From NCBI GenBank assembly GCA_905221605.1, contig CAJNDS010002326.1, positions 188,001 through 252,000 of the forward strand: a DNA stretch of 64,000 nucleotides, read 5' to 3'. The DNA is from Symbiodinium natans. Taxonomy: Eukaryota; Sar; Dinophyceae; Suessiales; Symbiodiniaceae. Position 1 is the stretch's first letter; every line of letters starts with the position of its first letter. Shown here piece after piece: positions 1 to 11,488 of this stretch. Under the pieces are notes generated by a model. The model did no database searches and had not been told where the DNA came from. It saw only the letters and a program-made list of their open reading frames with translations. The position numbers and the translations under genes were made by a program.

Positions 1-780
1 CTCGCTTTGTCTCCCTTCGCCCTTCGTGTTGGAGGGGTCTGCCAGGTTTCTCGTGGTTTGTGTCTCCACTCCCCTTTTGTCTGTCTCATGTTGGCTGGGT
101 GTGCCAGACTTCCCATGGATTGTGTGTCGGCTAATCTCCTTTTGTCTCCCGTCATGTTGGTCGGGGTGCCGGGTTTCCCGTGGCTTGTCTCTCCATTTAT
201 CTTCTATGGTTTCCCTTCATGTTAGATGGGTCTGCCAGGAGCTTTTGTCTCCCTTCTCTCCCAAGGATCCCCCTTCATATTGGATGTGTTTTCCAGGTGT
301 TCGGTGGTTTGTATCTCCGTTTGTCTCCCTCTGTCTCCCTTCATGTCGGACAGGTCTGCCGGGTTTGCGGTGGCCGGTTCTTCAATCTCCCCTTGTCTCA
401 CTTCATGATGGATGTGTTTCGGCTTGTGCCTCCACTCTTCCTTCGTCGGTTTCCCGCTTGTCTCCCTTGTCTTCGTTGGATGGGTCTGCCGTCTTTCCCG
501 TGGCTTGCATCTCTGCTTGTCTCTTTTTGCCTTCCCTTCAGGTTGGATGGGGGTGCCGGGCTTGCTGTGGCTTGTGTCTATTCTGCCTTCGTCTCCCTTG
601 ACTGGCGGGTTTCCGGTGGCTTGTGTCTCCGTGAATCTCCCTTTGTCTCCCTTCATTTAGGACGGGTCAGCTGGGTTTCGCGTGGAGGGTGTCTCCCCTC
701 TTCCTTTGTCTCCCTTCATGTTGGATGGGTTTGCCAGGTTTCGGCCGGTTCCTGTTAGACATGTGGCCGCCGTGGCTCGT
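1..780. repeat. ~66-bp minisatellite, about 12 diverged copies
   Basis: A degenerate unit built around 'tgtctcccttcatgttggatgggt' -like words followed by 'ctgcc(a/g)ggtttc' and 'gtggcttgtgtctcc' recurs about every 60-70 bases from the first base to about 780, for example near 10, 80, 144, 208, 268, 336, 400, 460, 530, 594, 650 and 710. Copies differ by substitutions and small indels. The overlapping open frames of about 190 codons in two frames on this stretch come from the periodicity and are not believed to be genes. The array probably continues to the left of the window. Confidence 0.75.
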
Positions 781-2394
781 GTCTCCACCTTTACCACGCG
801 TCCAGAACACAATGAGGATAGTGCGGAGCTGATCGTTATAGGTTCTCAGGGTTGCTTGTTGCCGCGCTCCTTCATCCTTTGATGAAATCCTATTTCTAAT
901 TTCGCCTTTCTGGTCGAGATACTATTTGGGGTCTTTGCTGGTGTAACTTACACACAGCTTGCGCATTATTTGCATCCCAGCGGCGTCAGCCGCCGGTCGT
1001 GGTCCTTGAGATCGGGGCGCATTCGCAACACCATGTTGTCAGGCAAGGGGCGTCATCAACCACGAACCATCCACACCCATGCACATTGCTAGGATGGAGC
1101 TACTGCTTGTTTGCGACACAGCAGCAGCCCATTCTGACAGACTGGGAAACACAAAACATGAACCCTTACTGCAAGCTTGTTCTGAAGTCTCAAGACGTCT
1201 ATGACTATGAATCTTGCGAGCTCTGCCGCAAGAATCTGCACACGATCGCTCCAATGATCTCGACATCCAATGAACTCAAGCAAAGTCCAAAGAAGCCCGA
1301 AGTTTGGGGGCATTCTGCGTGGTGCCAAGCTGCCGCATCCACCTTCACGACGTTCTCCTTACAGGAGGTCTGCAGTTTCTTCATCTCTTCCTTGGTTCAG
1401 GAGATTCAGGAGGGGCGAATTTGCAGCAAGGCAGTCGGCAAGTAGCCATGCCATGCAGAGACATTCACAACTAGGCGATGCTCGGAGTGACGTGCGGAAC
1501 CAATAGTAGGTTTTTGAGGGGCAGGGCTTTAAGAACTAAGAAGCTCATCAAACATAGCATTCCAATCAAGTGTGAACAAGCCTAAGCGGGCCAGCGGATG
1601 TGATGGAGCTGCGTGCGATGAAACGTGAACACGAGCCTCAACTTGCTTTGCAGTTTCTTGCGGTGTCCCCCCCTCGCATACCCCCTCAATTGTCGAACTC
1701 AACTTCGAGCTCATACCCGAAAAACCCCACATTGTGGGGGCGTACGATCCTGGAGTGTTCCACACGCCTCGGGGGGCTGTCTCGGGTTGCCATTCGTCTC
1801 ACGTCAATCCGTTTGCCTACGCGGGCTTGAGTTGCATGCTCCGAAATGCACTTTCTCGACTTTTGCGTGTTATCCTACGCTGACACTCCGGGCACCTTCT
1901 CTGGGACCTTTTTACTTGTTGCAGACCCACCACAGCGTGACAGCCCTGGGTCCTGGGAAAAGCACTGTCATTAAGTAGTCATGCAGCGTTTGCTGGGGAG
2001 CTTGCTGAAGATTGCAGGGCCCTTTGCTTTCAGACTCTCACTGCACTCGAATACCATTGCCACTGCCCTTGTGCTTCAAAGCTTATACCTAAGCGGCCCT
2101 GCGCAGTCCACAACGCGGTCTTGCTATGAGGGACACGCACGCCTCCGACACTGAATGATAAGAAGCTTACTACGATGCTGTCGCTTCCGCCCTCACACTG
2201 TCGAGAGGGCGTTGCAGCGCCAACGAAAAACCAACTGAAAATGCCCAGGCGTCAACACAAAACCCTCCTCCCCGACTAAATGGAGCATGCAAGAATGTAC
2301 GACTGCTCTTTGTTTTCGCTCGCCACGCCCCAGCGTCCAGCGTAGGTCAGATCATCACCTCGGATTGGCCAAGCAGAGGCACCAAAGGACATCA
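781..2394. other. No recognisable gene
   Basis: Only short open frames on both strands, none with a motif I recognise or with matching splice signals. No repeat structure stands out. Probably intergenic or intronic sequence of the minus-strand gene to its right. Confidence 0.4.
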
Positions 2395-2890
2395 GTTCCG
2401 GAGATTATCAGGTCTTAGAACACGAAAGCGACGTCCTTTGCTTTTGCATTCACCCAGAGCTGTCCCAAACCAAAAGACATCAGTTTTGGAGCTCTTCATG
2501 CCTGAAAGGACGAAAGCCACGTCCTTTGACCAGAGGACCAGAGAACCAGAGGTCAGAGGACCAGAGGTCAGAGGACGAGGTCAGAGGACCAGAGCCAGAG
2601 GTCAGAGGAGCCAAGAGAAGCAGAGGACCACAAAAGCCACAGCCATTTGCCCCTTACCAACCAATACGCCCCACCCCCCCCCCTCCCAAACCAAAGGACG
2701 TCAGTTTTTAGCAGACACCACAAAAGCCACGTCTGTTGCTTCCCTACCCCCCCCCCGCCAGCCCCCCCTTCCCCCCCCCCAAACCAAAGAATGTCAGTTT
2801 TGGAGCTCTTCAGGCGGGAGACCGCAAAAGCCATGTCCTTTGCCTAGGCTCTCCGAATGAAGTGTTGGAGCTTTCAGGCGTTAGAGCACA
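2395..2890. repeat. Tandem repeat with C-rich linkers
   Basis: A unit containing 'ccaaaccaaa', 'gtcagttttggagctcttca' and 'aaagccacgtcctttg' recurs at about 2,460, 2,690, 2,775 and in decayed form at about 2,395 and 2,865. Runs of C (2,677-2,690, 2,747-2,780) separate units. A short GA-rich repeat of 'agaggaccagaggtc' words lies at 2,530-2,635. The array resembles in style, but not in sequence, the repeat at 5.8-6.3 kb. It abuts the 3' end of the histone-fold gene. Confidence 0.6.
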
Positions 2891-2906
2891 AAAGCGATGT
2901 CCCAAA

Positions 2907-3826
2907 CTAGTCACCTGCACCCTCCCTCTGCCAACGAAGGGTCTCTCTACCAACCACCTCCTCTCTAGAACGTCTCTCTCTGCAGCCGACTGGCTTCACT
3001 GCGAGGCCCGCTGCCCGCTGCGCAAACTTTCTCAACCGTGCTTGCCTGCTGCTTTCTTTCTTCTGACAAGCTGCAGCTGCATCTTCTCGATTCCGCTGCA
3101 CCAGCCCAGACCTCAACCCCATCACAAGCCTCATGTCGGACAGCCCCACGCCAGTCCTGTTGGCATGGGCCGCAAAGGTCGAAGCGTCTGTGAACAAGCA
3201 CGAACCATACTCTTCGAATGCTGTGTGGAGGACTGCAATCGCGGACTTGCTCAGATGCATCTGTGTTGGAGCACGGCCATCAACATCCGTGAGCAGAACT
3301 GTCTTTCCGTCAGAGGTTCGGCCGCTGAAGTGACTCTGGAACGCCTCCTGAAAGACCTCTGGGCACAAACGGTCAAACGGCTGCTTCGGAACGCAGAGTT
3401 GGACGGCCTTCCAAGCCTTAGGAACACTCCTGTCCTTGACGCTCGCCTTGCTTTCACCCTTCGTCCTGGGCCCGCCCCGCTTGGGCGCTGGAAGGAGGCT
3501 TGCAAGGGCAACAGCTTTTTCCGCCGCCTTTTCGTGGGGGGCACTTGTGCTGTCCAGGGCCCTTGCTTCAAGGTTGCTGGGGTGTGGAGGCTCAGCAATC
3601 TCTATGGCCTGTGGACCCAGGGCGATGTCTGTCGCAGGCACCACAGAAGCAGAAGCCTGAAGTCATTAGATGTCAGGGTGTCACGTAAGCAAACAAGGTT
3701 TCAAGAAAGGCAGGCCTCCAGAAGACGTCGGACCAGAGTGGCCTTGTTTCCGGAGGTCTTCTTGCCAAGCTTGTGGAGGCGTTCCTTCAACTTCGCAACA
3801 GTGAGCTTCTCGAGCTCGGCTGATGC
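2907..3826 (-). CDS. SAP domain plus divergent histone H3 fold protein (3' part of gene)
   Basis: Two exons are supported. Exon 3,716-3,826 (37 codons) encodes a SAP DNA-binding motif: LEKLTVAKLKERL, then TSGNKATLVRRLLE. It ends CTGGAG before a GC donor. Exon 3,656 down to the stop at 2,907 starts after TTCAG in the same phase, with a 59-base intron. Its N-terminal ~95 residues are basic and Ala-rich. A histone fold follows: PFDRLCPEVFQEAF matches H3 alpha-1, SKSAIAVLHTAFEEYG and LFTDASTFAAHA match alpha-2, NRTGV matches loop 2, and LSDMRLVMGL matches alpha-3. Loop 1 is about 25 residues instead of about 6, unless a small unrecognised intron lies there. A ~60-residue basic tail follows alpha-3. 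Dinoflagellates keep divergent histone genes although bulk chromatin is not nucleosomal. The protein is probably nuclear and DNA-binding; a centromeric or other H3-variant role is only inference. Upstream exons and the start codon were not found. Confidence 0.65.
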
Positions 3827-4380
3827 CTGCCCACACGTGCTGGCATTCCACGACAGGGGGCTTAAACCCCGACAGGAAAACCAAAACAGGGTACCCGACA
3901 ACCAGAGAACCTAACCCCGACAAGCATGCCAAGCACAATGCCTGACAAAAATGCGAAGCAGAAACGGTGACAAGAATGCCAAGCGCCCTGTTTGCGGAGC
4001 AGCAGTCTTCTTGTCCAGCGAAAGTGAATTGCAAGGCAAGCCTTTGGACTTCACTTCGAGCCACACCATCTCACTTGTTTGCAATATGTATTCAGGGTTT
4101 TCCTATATGCCTTCGAGGGCTTGGAGGGCTTGGGGTTCAGCGTGTAGGGTTTTTAAGTGTTGGGTAGGTTTAAAAGGGTGTTTGTGGAGGCACTCTCCTT
4201 TCCCGTCACCAGCAGGAGCGAACGTGTGTGTCCTCTCCCGTCACCAGCAGGAGCGAATGCGCTGCTTGCGACAGCATCTCGGGCAGTTCCGGACCCGAAT
4301 GCTGATGTGGAGTTTCGTCTTCGTCGACCGGGTGAGACAAAGTTCATCTTACGCTGAAGACGTCTGGAGATGCCGAGAGA
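3827..4380. other. Intronic or intergenic, small direct duplication
   Basis: No coding exon recognised. The phrase 'cccgtcaccagcaggagcga' occurs twice, near 4,200 and 4,236, as a ~36-base direct duplication. The stretch probably is an intron or upstream region of the SAP/histone gene. Confidence 0.35.
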
Positions 4381-4460
4381 AGCATAGCCCTAAACCCAAA
4401 ACCTATAGTCCCTAACCCTGAACCCTAAACCCTTAACCTTTAACCCTAACCCCTGAGCCC
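4381..4460. repeat. Degenerate interstitial telomere-like repeat (CCCTAAA)
   Basis: About ten variants of CCCTAAA/CCCTAAC/CCTTAAC in a row on the plus strand. Heptamer spacing is imperfect, as expected for an old interstitial telomeric sequence. Confidence 0.7.
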
Positions 4461-4699
4461 TGCGCTATGTTCTTTGAGGAGCTGATAAGCCATCAAACCA
4501 GGCTCACTCCGGTGGCGCAAACCAGCGAGTACTGGAGGTATAGTTCTGAGCTGTGGCAATAAGCGCTTCCAGGATGTTTCCCCGTCTATTCACGCGGCCA
4601 TGCGAAGATTTTTCAGAAGCAGCACCATAGTCCTTTAACCGAGAGGGCGGACGCACTGGCAAGGTACGGAACGGACACGAACCGCCACATTGCCAAAAC

Positions 4700-5700
4700 A
4701 TGCCAGGTGAAGTCCAGCATGACATTGCCGGGGTCATCGTAATCGGCCTGTCCAGCATAGAAACGGATGCTGTGATCACCAGGCTGCTTCAGCCACTTGG
4801 GAAGTGCACCAGCCCTGTCCAAACTCCTGAGCGCTATGTGGCCAAGACACACCCAGGCCCGCAGAGAAGTCCCCAGTTTATGGACATCCTTCCCCATCAG
4901 CAATTGCTGAACCTTTGCCTGCTCTGCCTCAGGCACCCACTCCTGAGCCAGGTCAAAAGCGGCCCACAGGTCAGTCTCGTGATCGCTCGGAGCAGTGGTC
5001 AGCCAGTCCGACTGCATCAACAGCTCCATCGCAGCCCCACCCTCTGCCGCACGTTCAAGCGCGGGATAGTCAGCTGGCTTGTCAGCTGGCTTGCCTTGCG
5101 GCTCTGCTTCTGCTTGTTCATGCGGCTCAGCTAATTTGGGAGCAGGTGAAGGCGACGAGCGTGCCGGATGCTCTTGCAATAAGTGCTGCAGACGTCGCTC
5201 ATGCTGCAACACAGCCTCTTCGGACATCTCGACAGGCGCAGTGTTTACGCCGAGGTGTTTCTCCAGCAGTTGCCAGGCACGCTGCCTGAAAGCTTTCTTC
5301 TTCATCCAACTTTGCACATGAACCTGCCAGAACTGCTCTACCAGGTCGTTCCACTCCGCCGTCCCGCTCCAGTTCGCAGAACATAGATCGCGCGACCACT
5401 TGCTCGAGGCAAATTTAGTGTGCAGAATTTCGTCGAGGACCTCTGCAAAAATCGGTCCCCAATGACCTTCCATGGACTTGTCAACACCTGACGAGTCTTC
5501 ATCTTTTCGCGGCTGTGGCTGTGTCGAAGAGGACGCGGCTGCCTGCATAGCCTGCCACTGGACTTGCCCGATGAACTGCCTCTCCAACCGCTTAATATCG
5601 TCCTTGCTGAGCCGCTCCGTGCGACGGAGAAACAAAGCTCTGGCCGGGGCTGTGCCGTGGCGAAACTTCTCTTGGAAAACTCTCGGCGGCCTCCAAACTG
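4700..5700 (-). CDS. Hypothetical protein exon (about 330 codons)
   Basis: A continuous minus-strand frame from about 5,700 (after a pyrimidine-rich stretch ending TTTCAG) to about 4,700, where TGGCAT is followed by GTTTTG, a possible GT donor. The translation looks like real protein: charged, helical, Trp-rich segments (for example SKDDIKRLERQF, WNDLVEQFWQVHVQSW), a Pro/Ala/Glu-rich linker, then a second globular-looking part (LRAWVCLGHIALRSLDRAG). I recognise no family. The open frame continues upstream into the G-rich translation of the 5.8-6.3 kb repeat, which is not counted as coding. It may belong to the same gene as the 7.0-7.25 kb exon or even the SAP/histone gene downstream; the sequence does not settle this. 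Confidence 0.5.
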
Positions 5701-5749
5701 AAAGAAGATTGAACAGAATCTGCAAACAGAAAACCGCAGCCTGCCACTT

Positions 5750-5858
5750 CTGGACGTGTTTGCCCCCCTCCTCCTTCCTCCCACCCCCCCAAAGGACAGC
5801 TGTTTTGCCCTCAAAGACCCTCCTTTGCTTCCTTTCCACCCGCCTCCTCCCTCCTCCC

Positions 5859-5889
<31 letters not shown>

Positions 5890-6300
5890 GGACAGCTGTT
5901 TTGCCCTCAAAGACCCCCTTTACGACCAAAATTGGCATCCTTTGCTTCCCCCCCTCCTCCTTCCTCCCCCCCCTTTACGACCAAAATTGGCATCCTTTGC
6001 TTCCTTTCCACCCCTCCTCCTTCCTCCCCCCCCCTCAAAGACCCCCTTTACGACCAAAATTGGCGTCCTTTGCTTCCTTTCCACCCCCCCCTCCTCCTTC
6101 CTCCCCCCCCCGCCCCCAAAGGACAGCTGTTTTGCCCTCAAAGACCCCCTTTAGGACCAAAATTAGCATCCTTTGCTTCCTTTCCACCCCCCTCCCCCTT
6201 TACGACCAAAATTGGCGTCCTTTGCCCAAAGGACAGCTGTTTGCCCTCAAAGGCCCTCCTTACGACCATAACTGGCATCCTTTGCTTCCGTCTTCCCTGA
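5750..6300. repeat. Tandem repeat of ~60-90 bp with polypyrimidine linkers
   Basis: The core 'aaggacagctgttttgccct' followed by 'caaagacccc', 'tttacgaccaaaattggc' and 'atcctttgcttcc' recurs six or more times, whole or truncated, separated by runs such as 'ctcctccttcctccccc'. A 16-C plus A-run junction lies at 5,856-5,885. The 475-codon plus-strand open frame across it is a repeat artefact. Confidence 0.75.
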
Positions 6301-7027
6301 ACACCCTCCTCACAGGACATTGCTGCCTAGATCTGCCTAGACAAGAAACCAGAAACCCCACCTCAAGAGCGGCTCTCGACTGCTGTCAGCAGCAGGTCGA
6401 AAAGCAGCAGGCCAGAGCCGAAATACTGCTGAAATACTGCTGCCAGAAGTTAGTCGGGCATGTGCGTTGTTATGTTGTTGATGGGTCTTCATTTGTTGTT
6501 GCATTTCTGTTCTTGTTGTGTCTTGGTCAGACCCTTCACACTGTCACTGCCGATGTAAAGGAGGCAAAAAGCGCCACCAGGTGCCCGGACGAAGCAACTC
6601 CCGCAAGCTGTCCAATGATGGCTCTCAAACCCACTGCGTATCTCCCATTCCTTCGCCAGGAAAGACGTGCCTCAAATCTCAACTCGAGCCCATTGCGTAT
6701 CTCCCAATCCTTAGCCAGGAAAGCCACTACACCCGCGGCCACCCAATCCGGACGAGGCAGGCCCAATCCGTTGCGAGGGCGCACTTCCCCAGCACGGCAG
6801 GGGGCCCCCGCTTCCCCTTCTTCTGCCGGTCAGGGCGTCATCGTGCAGGACTTACAAACTGGCACTGCAACAGCAGCTGGACTGTCTGACTCCGGCTGAA
6901 CGGACCGGCGTGGAGAGATCTCCGGAATTCTCGCCTACATAACCGAACCGGAAACACACGGTGCGAGTTAACCCAAACCGAGTTCGAGCGTTCACTGGCA
7001 AGTTGCACATAGCTGCGCATAGTTCCA
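6301..7027. other. No recognisable gene
   Basis: Open frames in several phases but no family motif or consistent exon. Two near-duplicate segments ('actgcgtatctcccattcct' near 6,632 and 'attgcgtatctcccaatcct' near 6,692) show a 60-base tandem duplication. Confidence 0.35.
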
Positions 7028-7262
7028 CTATTCACATCTTTTCAATTGCCATGGCTCCGGGTCCCGTGGCCTCACTGCCCGAGCACGGGCCGCCACAGAG
7101 ATGAAAGCCTCTTGTTGCCAGGACTTTGCCCACTGGTCTTCAAGCTGCTGATACAAAACATGTTTCGAGCGTCCCTGTAAGTTAGGTTGCTGTGACATTC
7201 TGCGACTGCGCCTGCGGTGTTTACTGAGAACATCTGAGAACCGTTCCACTTCGAGCAGACCC
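7028..7262 (-). CDS. Hypothetical protein exon
   Basis: A minus-strand frame of about 75 codons reading LLEVERFSDVLSKHRRRSRR and later LYQQLEDQWAKSWQQEAF before a stop at 7,028. Composition (basic, then Gln/Trp-rich helix) resembles the hypothetical exon at 4.7-5.7 kb, so both may be parts of one protein. No homologue recognised and no splice site firmly assigned. Confidence 0.3.
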
Positions 7263-7356
7263 TTGAGCTTTGCTTGACACAGAGGTCATTCTCGCGCCTC
7301 CTCGAACGAGAGTGTGTGGAGAAGCCGCTCCTCTTCCAACATTATTGGCTCGCTCA

Positions 7357-7358
7357 AC

Positions 7359-7402
<44 letters not shown>
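7357..7402. repeat. (TC)n microsatellite
   Basis: An uninterrupted dinucleotide run of about 22 TC units on the plus strand. Confidence 0.95.
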
Positions 7403-7404
<2 letters not shown>

Positions 7405-9945
7405 ATGTGCACGGACAATGTGATGGAAAAGAACTGGAGGAAAGCGCTCGCATTGATATCCGTGAATTCCACCAGGGAGCCATGCCCCCATACCGCCCGC
7501 CTTGTCGTGCAAAGCTGCGTCGTTGGCATCTACCCCTGTGGCATCTTCGCCCAGTGCCTCAGCACCAGCTTCATGAAAGCAGGCATACATGCATGGTCTT
7601 TCAATTTCAGGCGGGTGTAAGGTGATGCTAAGCACAAGCTCAAAGAGAGGGGCGCAAACAGATGCTTTCGACCAAATTCTTCGGCCGGGCTTCAGCTGCA
7701 AGCGTGACCAAGGCCTCGGGCAGGGCGCCACAATGTTTCTCCATATCTCTTGCGCTTCAAGTTAATTTCCAACTCTGAAGATTAGGCACAAGCTTCAGAC
7801 CTTAGACGATTTCCCACTCGAGAAACTCTGCTAAGGTGCGGGAAGCATCGAAAGCTTCATGGAGATTCCAGCACGGAAGGCCGTCGGTCCCCGTGCTGAC
7901 CCGCAACCGTACACAAATCTGTCAGAACTACAACTAGCACCACCAACAGCAGATTTTGCTGCAAAACTACAGTGCTTTTCCTGCACCGCTGTGCCTGACA
8001 TGTTAGATGTTCTGGCCCTTCTTTCTGTGTTCGATTCCAACCTTCTCCTCCATGGACGGAATTCGCAAGCAACTGGTCTGAGCCGGAAAGCGGCAGCTGA
8101 ACTGATGGACGGGCAAGCTAGAGGACAAAGCAAACAGCATCTGAAAGCTAGTGAGCGCAGCTTCAGCACACCCGCCTTCAGCAACTCTGTGTTGGCTTCG
8201 CTGCGGGATCGACGAGCACGGCAGTAGCTAAACTGCGCGGCAGGGAAGCAGTGCTGAGAGTCCCGGAGTGAGATAGCAGAAGGGAGCAGAAGGGCCCTTG
8301 CTCTTGTTTGCCTGCCGATACCTGTGCGCCATGCTATCAGTAAACTCCTCAATAACCTGGCACGTTTCGTCCGTGCTTCAGTTCTGTTCAGTTGCAAGCA
8401 AGCTGACTGACTTGGGGCCGATTTTGCCATTGCTAGCGTTCGCGGATGTGGGCTCTTGCCTGCCGCCCGTACGGGCTTATCAGGCAGTGTTTCTAGGACT
8501 GCATCGGGGCGATTGAGGATTGCAACGATGAACAAGATTGTAAAGCCAACACACAACAACATCGCCCCGATTTCAGGGTGGAGGTGGTCTCTGTGAACAC
8601 CTCGAGAATGCTGTTCAGACGAAAAATGGTAGAAGGATGTATAGCCGTATAGCCAGGTGCAGCTGTAAAGCAGCTGCAGCTCAAAGGGGGCCAGCCAAAG
8701 TGCTGCACGCGGACTGCAACCCGGTGTGCTCATCTATGCTGCGAAGCCTTCATGGCTCCACTTCGGCCAGCGACGGGAGTTCTTCTCATCCAGGTGCCAA
8801 GTCGATTCTTGTCGGTAAACCAGGATGTTCTGATCTAGGGGAGTCATTGGGAGTCAAGGCTTGGTAAGGAAAAGGCACACCAGGCACCTAGAAACAATTC
8901 AAGACCATTACTCGTCACGGATGGGCTTCCGCCAAAGCTGCCCAGAAAACTTGAAACAATCTTTCTGCCTGTGTCCTCAAAGGAATCTCCAGCCTTAACG
9001 GCTCTTAAACTAGATGATCTGGGCTAACAGCTCATACAAGATGTACGACTAGCGTACAGGACAAACGAGTCCTTCCTGGACAGGCAGCTGCTCGACACAC
9101 AGCAGGTTTGCGGTTTGCAGCTGTGCTGTGCCATGCAATGTAAAATGCTCTTCAGAAGGCAGCCCTTGCACTGCCGTCCGCTTCTACTCGATCTTGGCCT
9201 TGGCCGGCTTGCGTAGACAGACTGCTGTCAACGGAAGCATCAAAGCAACCGCCAGAATCTGACAGCCACAAGATGATCCCCGTAATCAGACTTCCAAGTT
9301 TCAAGGGAATGCCGCACTCACCCGAAGCATCTTCTCACACGGCTGGAGACAGAAACTCAAACACTGCTCAACCCTTGGCTCTCGCACCCGCTTGCCCATG
9401 GGCTCCCGGTAGGCCAGGCGGAAGCCGTGGCGGGAAGCCTGAAAAGCGGTGAGGGTGAGAAGGCTCCAGGCTAGGGCGGAGGATCTGGAAGCATTGGAGC
9501 TGAAGGTTTCATCTCTTGGCCCGGTCAAGGGCTTCTTGGAACCGAAGCTCCAAGCGAAAAGGTATGAGCGACGCACGCCAAGGCCTTGTCCCACCATCCT
9601 TCGACCTCTTCTACCTCCACCTTCAATGAGCATAGGAGTCAGATTATGTGAGGGAGCACACTATAATACAATTTGGTGTCTTCAGGGTTCAGCTACCCAC
9701 ATCTACTGGATGCAAAAAGGCACAGCAATGGAGCTTCGTGCCTCACCAATTTCATGCCGCTGGGTGTCCTCCCTGGCGTGAATGACTGCTGCCTGGGTGT
9801 CGCTGGGTTGTTTCGGGAACGCGGCGAGATGGAGCTGGATGCAACAACTTCCTGGGACTAAAGCCTTGATGCCCTGCGATATGCCAGGCTTTTGACTTTT
9901 CGCGCCACCCCACCGCCACCTCCTCGTCCTCCTCCACCACCACCA
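7403..9945. other. No gene assigned
   Basis: A 300-codon minus-strand frame lies at 7,831-8,733, but its translation is Arg/Ser/Leu-rich and has no domain I recognise. Parts of it (around 8,540-8,640) could contain a membrane-spanning exon (CVGFTILFIVAI). The minus frame at 9,301-9,633 is equally unrecognised. Treated as intergenic/intronic. Confidence 0.3.
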
Positions 9946-9952
9946 TCATCAG

Positions 9953-9990
<38 letters not shown>
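9946..9990. repeat. (ATC)n microsatellite
   Basis: About twelve ATC units followed by AGC units, embedded in a CCA/CAC-rich stretch. It produces a poly-Asp frame on the minus strand that is not considered a gene. Confidence 0.95.
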
Positions 9991-9996
<6 letters not shown>

Positions 9997-10739
9997 ATCA
10001 TCAGCATCATGAGCATCCTCCTCCTCATCGCCAATCGTCGCCATCACACCACCACCACTCCCGCGATGACAGATTACAACGATAAAGTCAGAAGACTGCA
10101 TCTCGCGCGAGGTAGCGGGAAAAAGGCCCGCTGCTGGAGATGACCAGAAACGTGCCAAAGCACGCAAAAGCAGAAAAGCGAGCCAACAATAAGCCACTGC
10201 TGGGGGCTTTGCCGCCAGGCAGGCCGGCACCGTGTTCGGCACATCGTGACAGAAGGTCAGATCTGTCTCCTTCATACCTGAAGCGTGGCCAGGTGCACGT
10301 GACTTTCTGCATAGGCTCGCATAAGGGAAGCTGCGGGGTGTTCGAGAAGAGGCTTCTGAGCATTCTCCATCAACCAACTGCGAATTTGACGGGGACTTTC
10401 CTCGAAGCTGCAGGGTTGCCAGAGTCTAGTCACTTACTGCCTAAGCCCCCAGCCCCCTCTCCTACAGCATACTCCAACCGCAGCGGATCGGCCGGGTCCA
10501 GCAACACTCAATGCAAACTTCAGGCGTTTCAGGGGTTGAGGTCAGGGCTGTAGCTCAACGCTGCACCGTTCACGTAGCGGTAATCTCTCGCCACTTCCTC
10601 ACAGGTGAGGTGGGGGGTTGTCTGCAACAACAAGCAACTTGTCACCATACAGTGAAACTTGTCCCATGCCGTAGGCTCGCAGTCTACAGGCAGGATGGCA
10701 GCACAACTCCCAAGAACCCGCTTAGTTTACGCGACCCTC

Positions 10740-10963
10740 CTCGCTGACGTGCGGAACGGCAAAGTCGATGATGAGCGAGCCAGGCGGAATTAGTGCCTGT
10801 TGATTTCGCGACAGATGTGGAATCTGACCCAGTCCCTCATGTGGCTTAAACCAGTAGAACACGCATATGTCTCGACCCCAAAAATTGCCTGTATGCGCTT
10901 TGGCTCCATCCACTTGCCCAGGATCCACACGCCGCAGCCCACACCTTCCTCGTATGTCTGCAC
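10740..10963 (-). CDS. Two exons of an unidentified protein
   Basis: Exon 10,889-10,963 (25 codons) follows GTGCAG and ends ATACAG before a GC donor; it reads VQTYEEGVGCGVWILGKW and continues seven residues. Exon 10,740-10,796 (19 codons) follows CAACAG, keeps phase 0, and reads ALIPPGSLIIDFAVPHVSE before a GA or GG. Both reading and phase are clean, so they are likely consecutive exons with a 92-base GC-AG intron. I do not recognise the family. Downstream exons were not found. Confidence 0.45.
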
Positions 10964-11216
10964 CTGCACTGTGGACAACGTCTTGCATGAACATTGCGTC
11001 ATACAACTACCAGCAGACTTGCTTTCATGGCAGGTGAGTGGCACCTTCTAACTTCTAAGGGGGTCGAGCCGCAAAACAGGATGAAGCAGGCACGGGAATC
11101 GCAAGAACATGCGCCCCTGTGGCCCTGGCCCTCACCAAGTTCTTCCCGAACTCTCCGGCCTGAGGAAGAAGAGCCATTTAAGAGCGTGCTATTGAGATAC
11201 TCCGCCCACGTGGCAA

Positions 11217-11403
11217 TGAACCCTAAACCCTTAAACTCTAAGCCCTAAACCCTTAAACCCTAAACCCTTAAACCCTTAAACCCTGAACCCGAAACCCCTA
11301 AACCCTATACTCTAAACCTCTACACCCCTAAACCTCTACACCCTAAACCCATCCTAAACCCTAAACCCTAAACCCTAAACCCTAAACCCCTAAACCCTAA
11401 TCG
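11217..11403. repeat. Interstitial telomere-like block, CCCTAAA orientation
   Basis: About 25 CCCTAAA units and one-base variants (CCCTTAAA, CCCTGAAC, CTCTACAC) on the plus strand, most regular at 11,358-11,402. This is the heptamer used at dinoflagellate and plant telomeres. Confidence 0.85.
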
Positions 11404-11488
11404 AGTTTCGCAGACGAAAGTCGGCCTCGCCCTTGATCTTCTGGAACCGCTCCTCACAACCGGTGATCATCCTGACCTGCCAGCTTAT
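11404..11488. other. 85-bp unique spacer between opposed telomere-like blocks
   Basis: Non-repetitive sequence beginning 'tcgagtttcgcagacg' between a C-strand block on its left and a G-strand block on its right. No coding signal. Confidence 0.6.

Noticed and set aside
2736-3914. 392-codon plus-strand open frame
   Set aside because: It is the shadow of the minus-strand SAP and histone-fold exons plus repeat sequence; its translation has no domain.
5472-6899. 475-codon plus-strand open frame
   Set aside because: Made largely by the Pro/Phe-rich translation of the 5.8-6.3 kb tandem repeat and antisense to the hypothetical minus exon.
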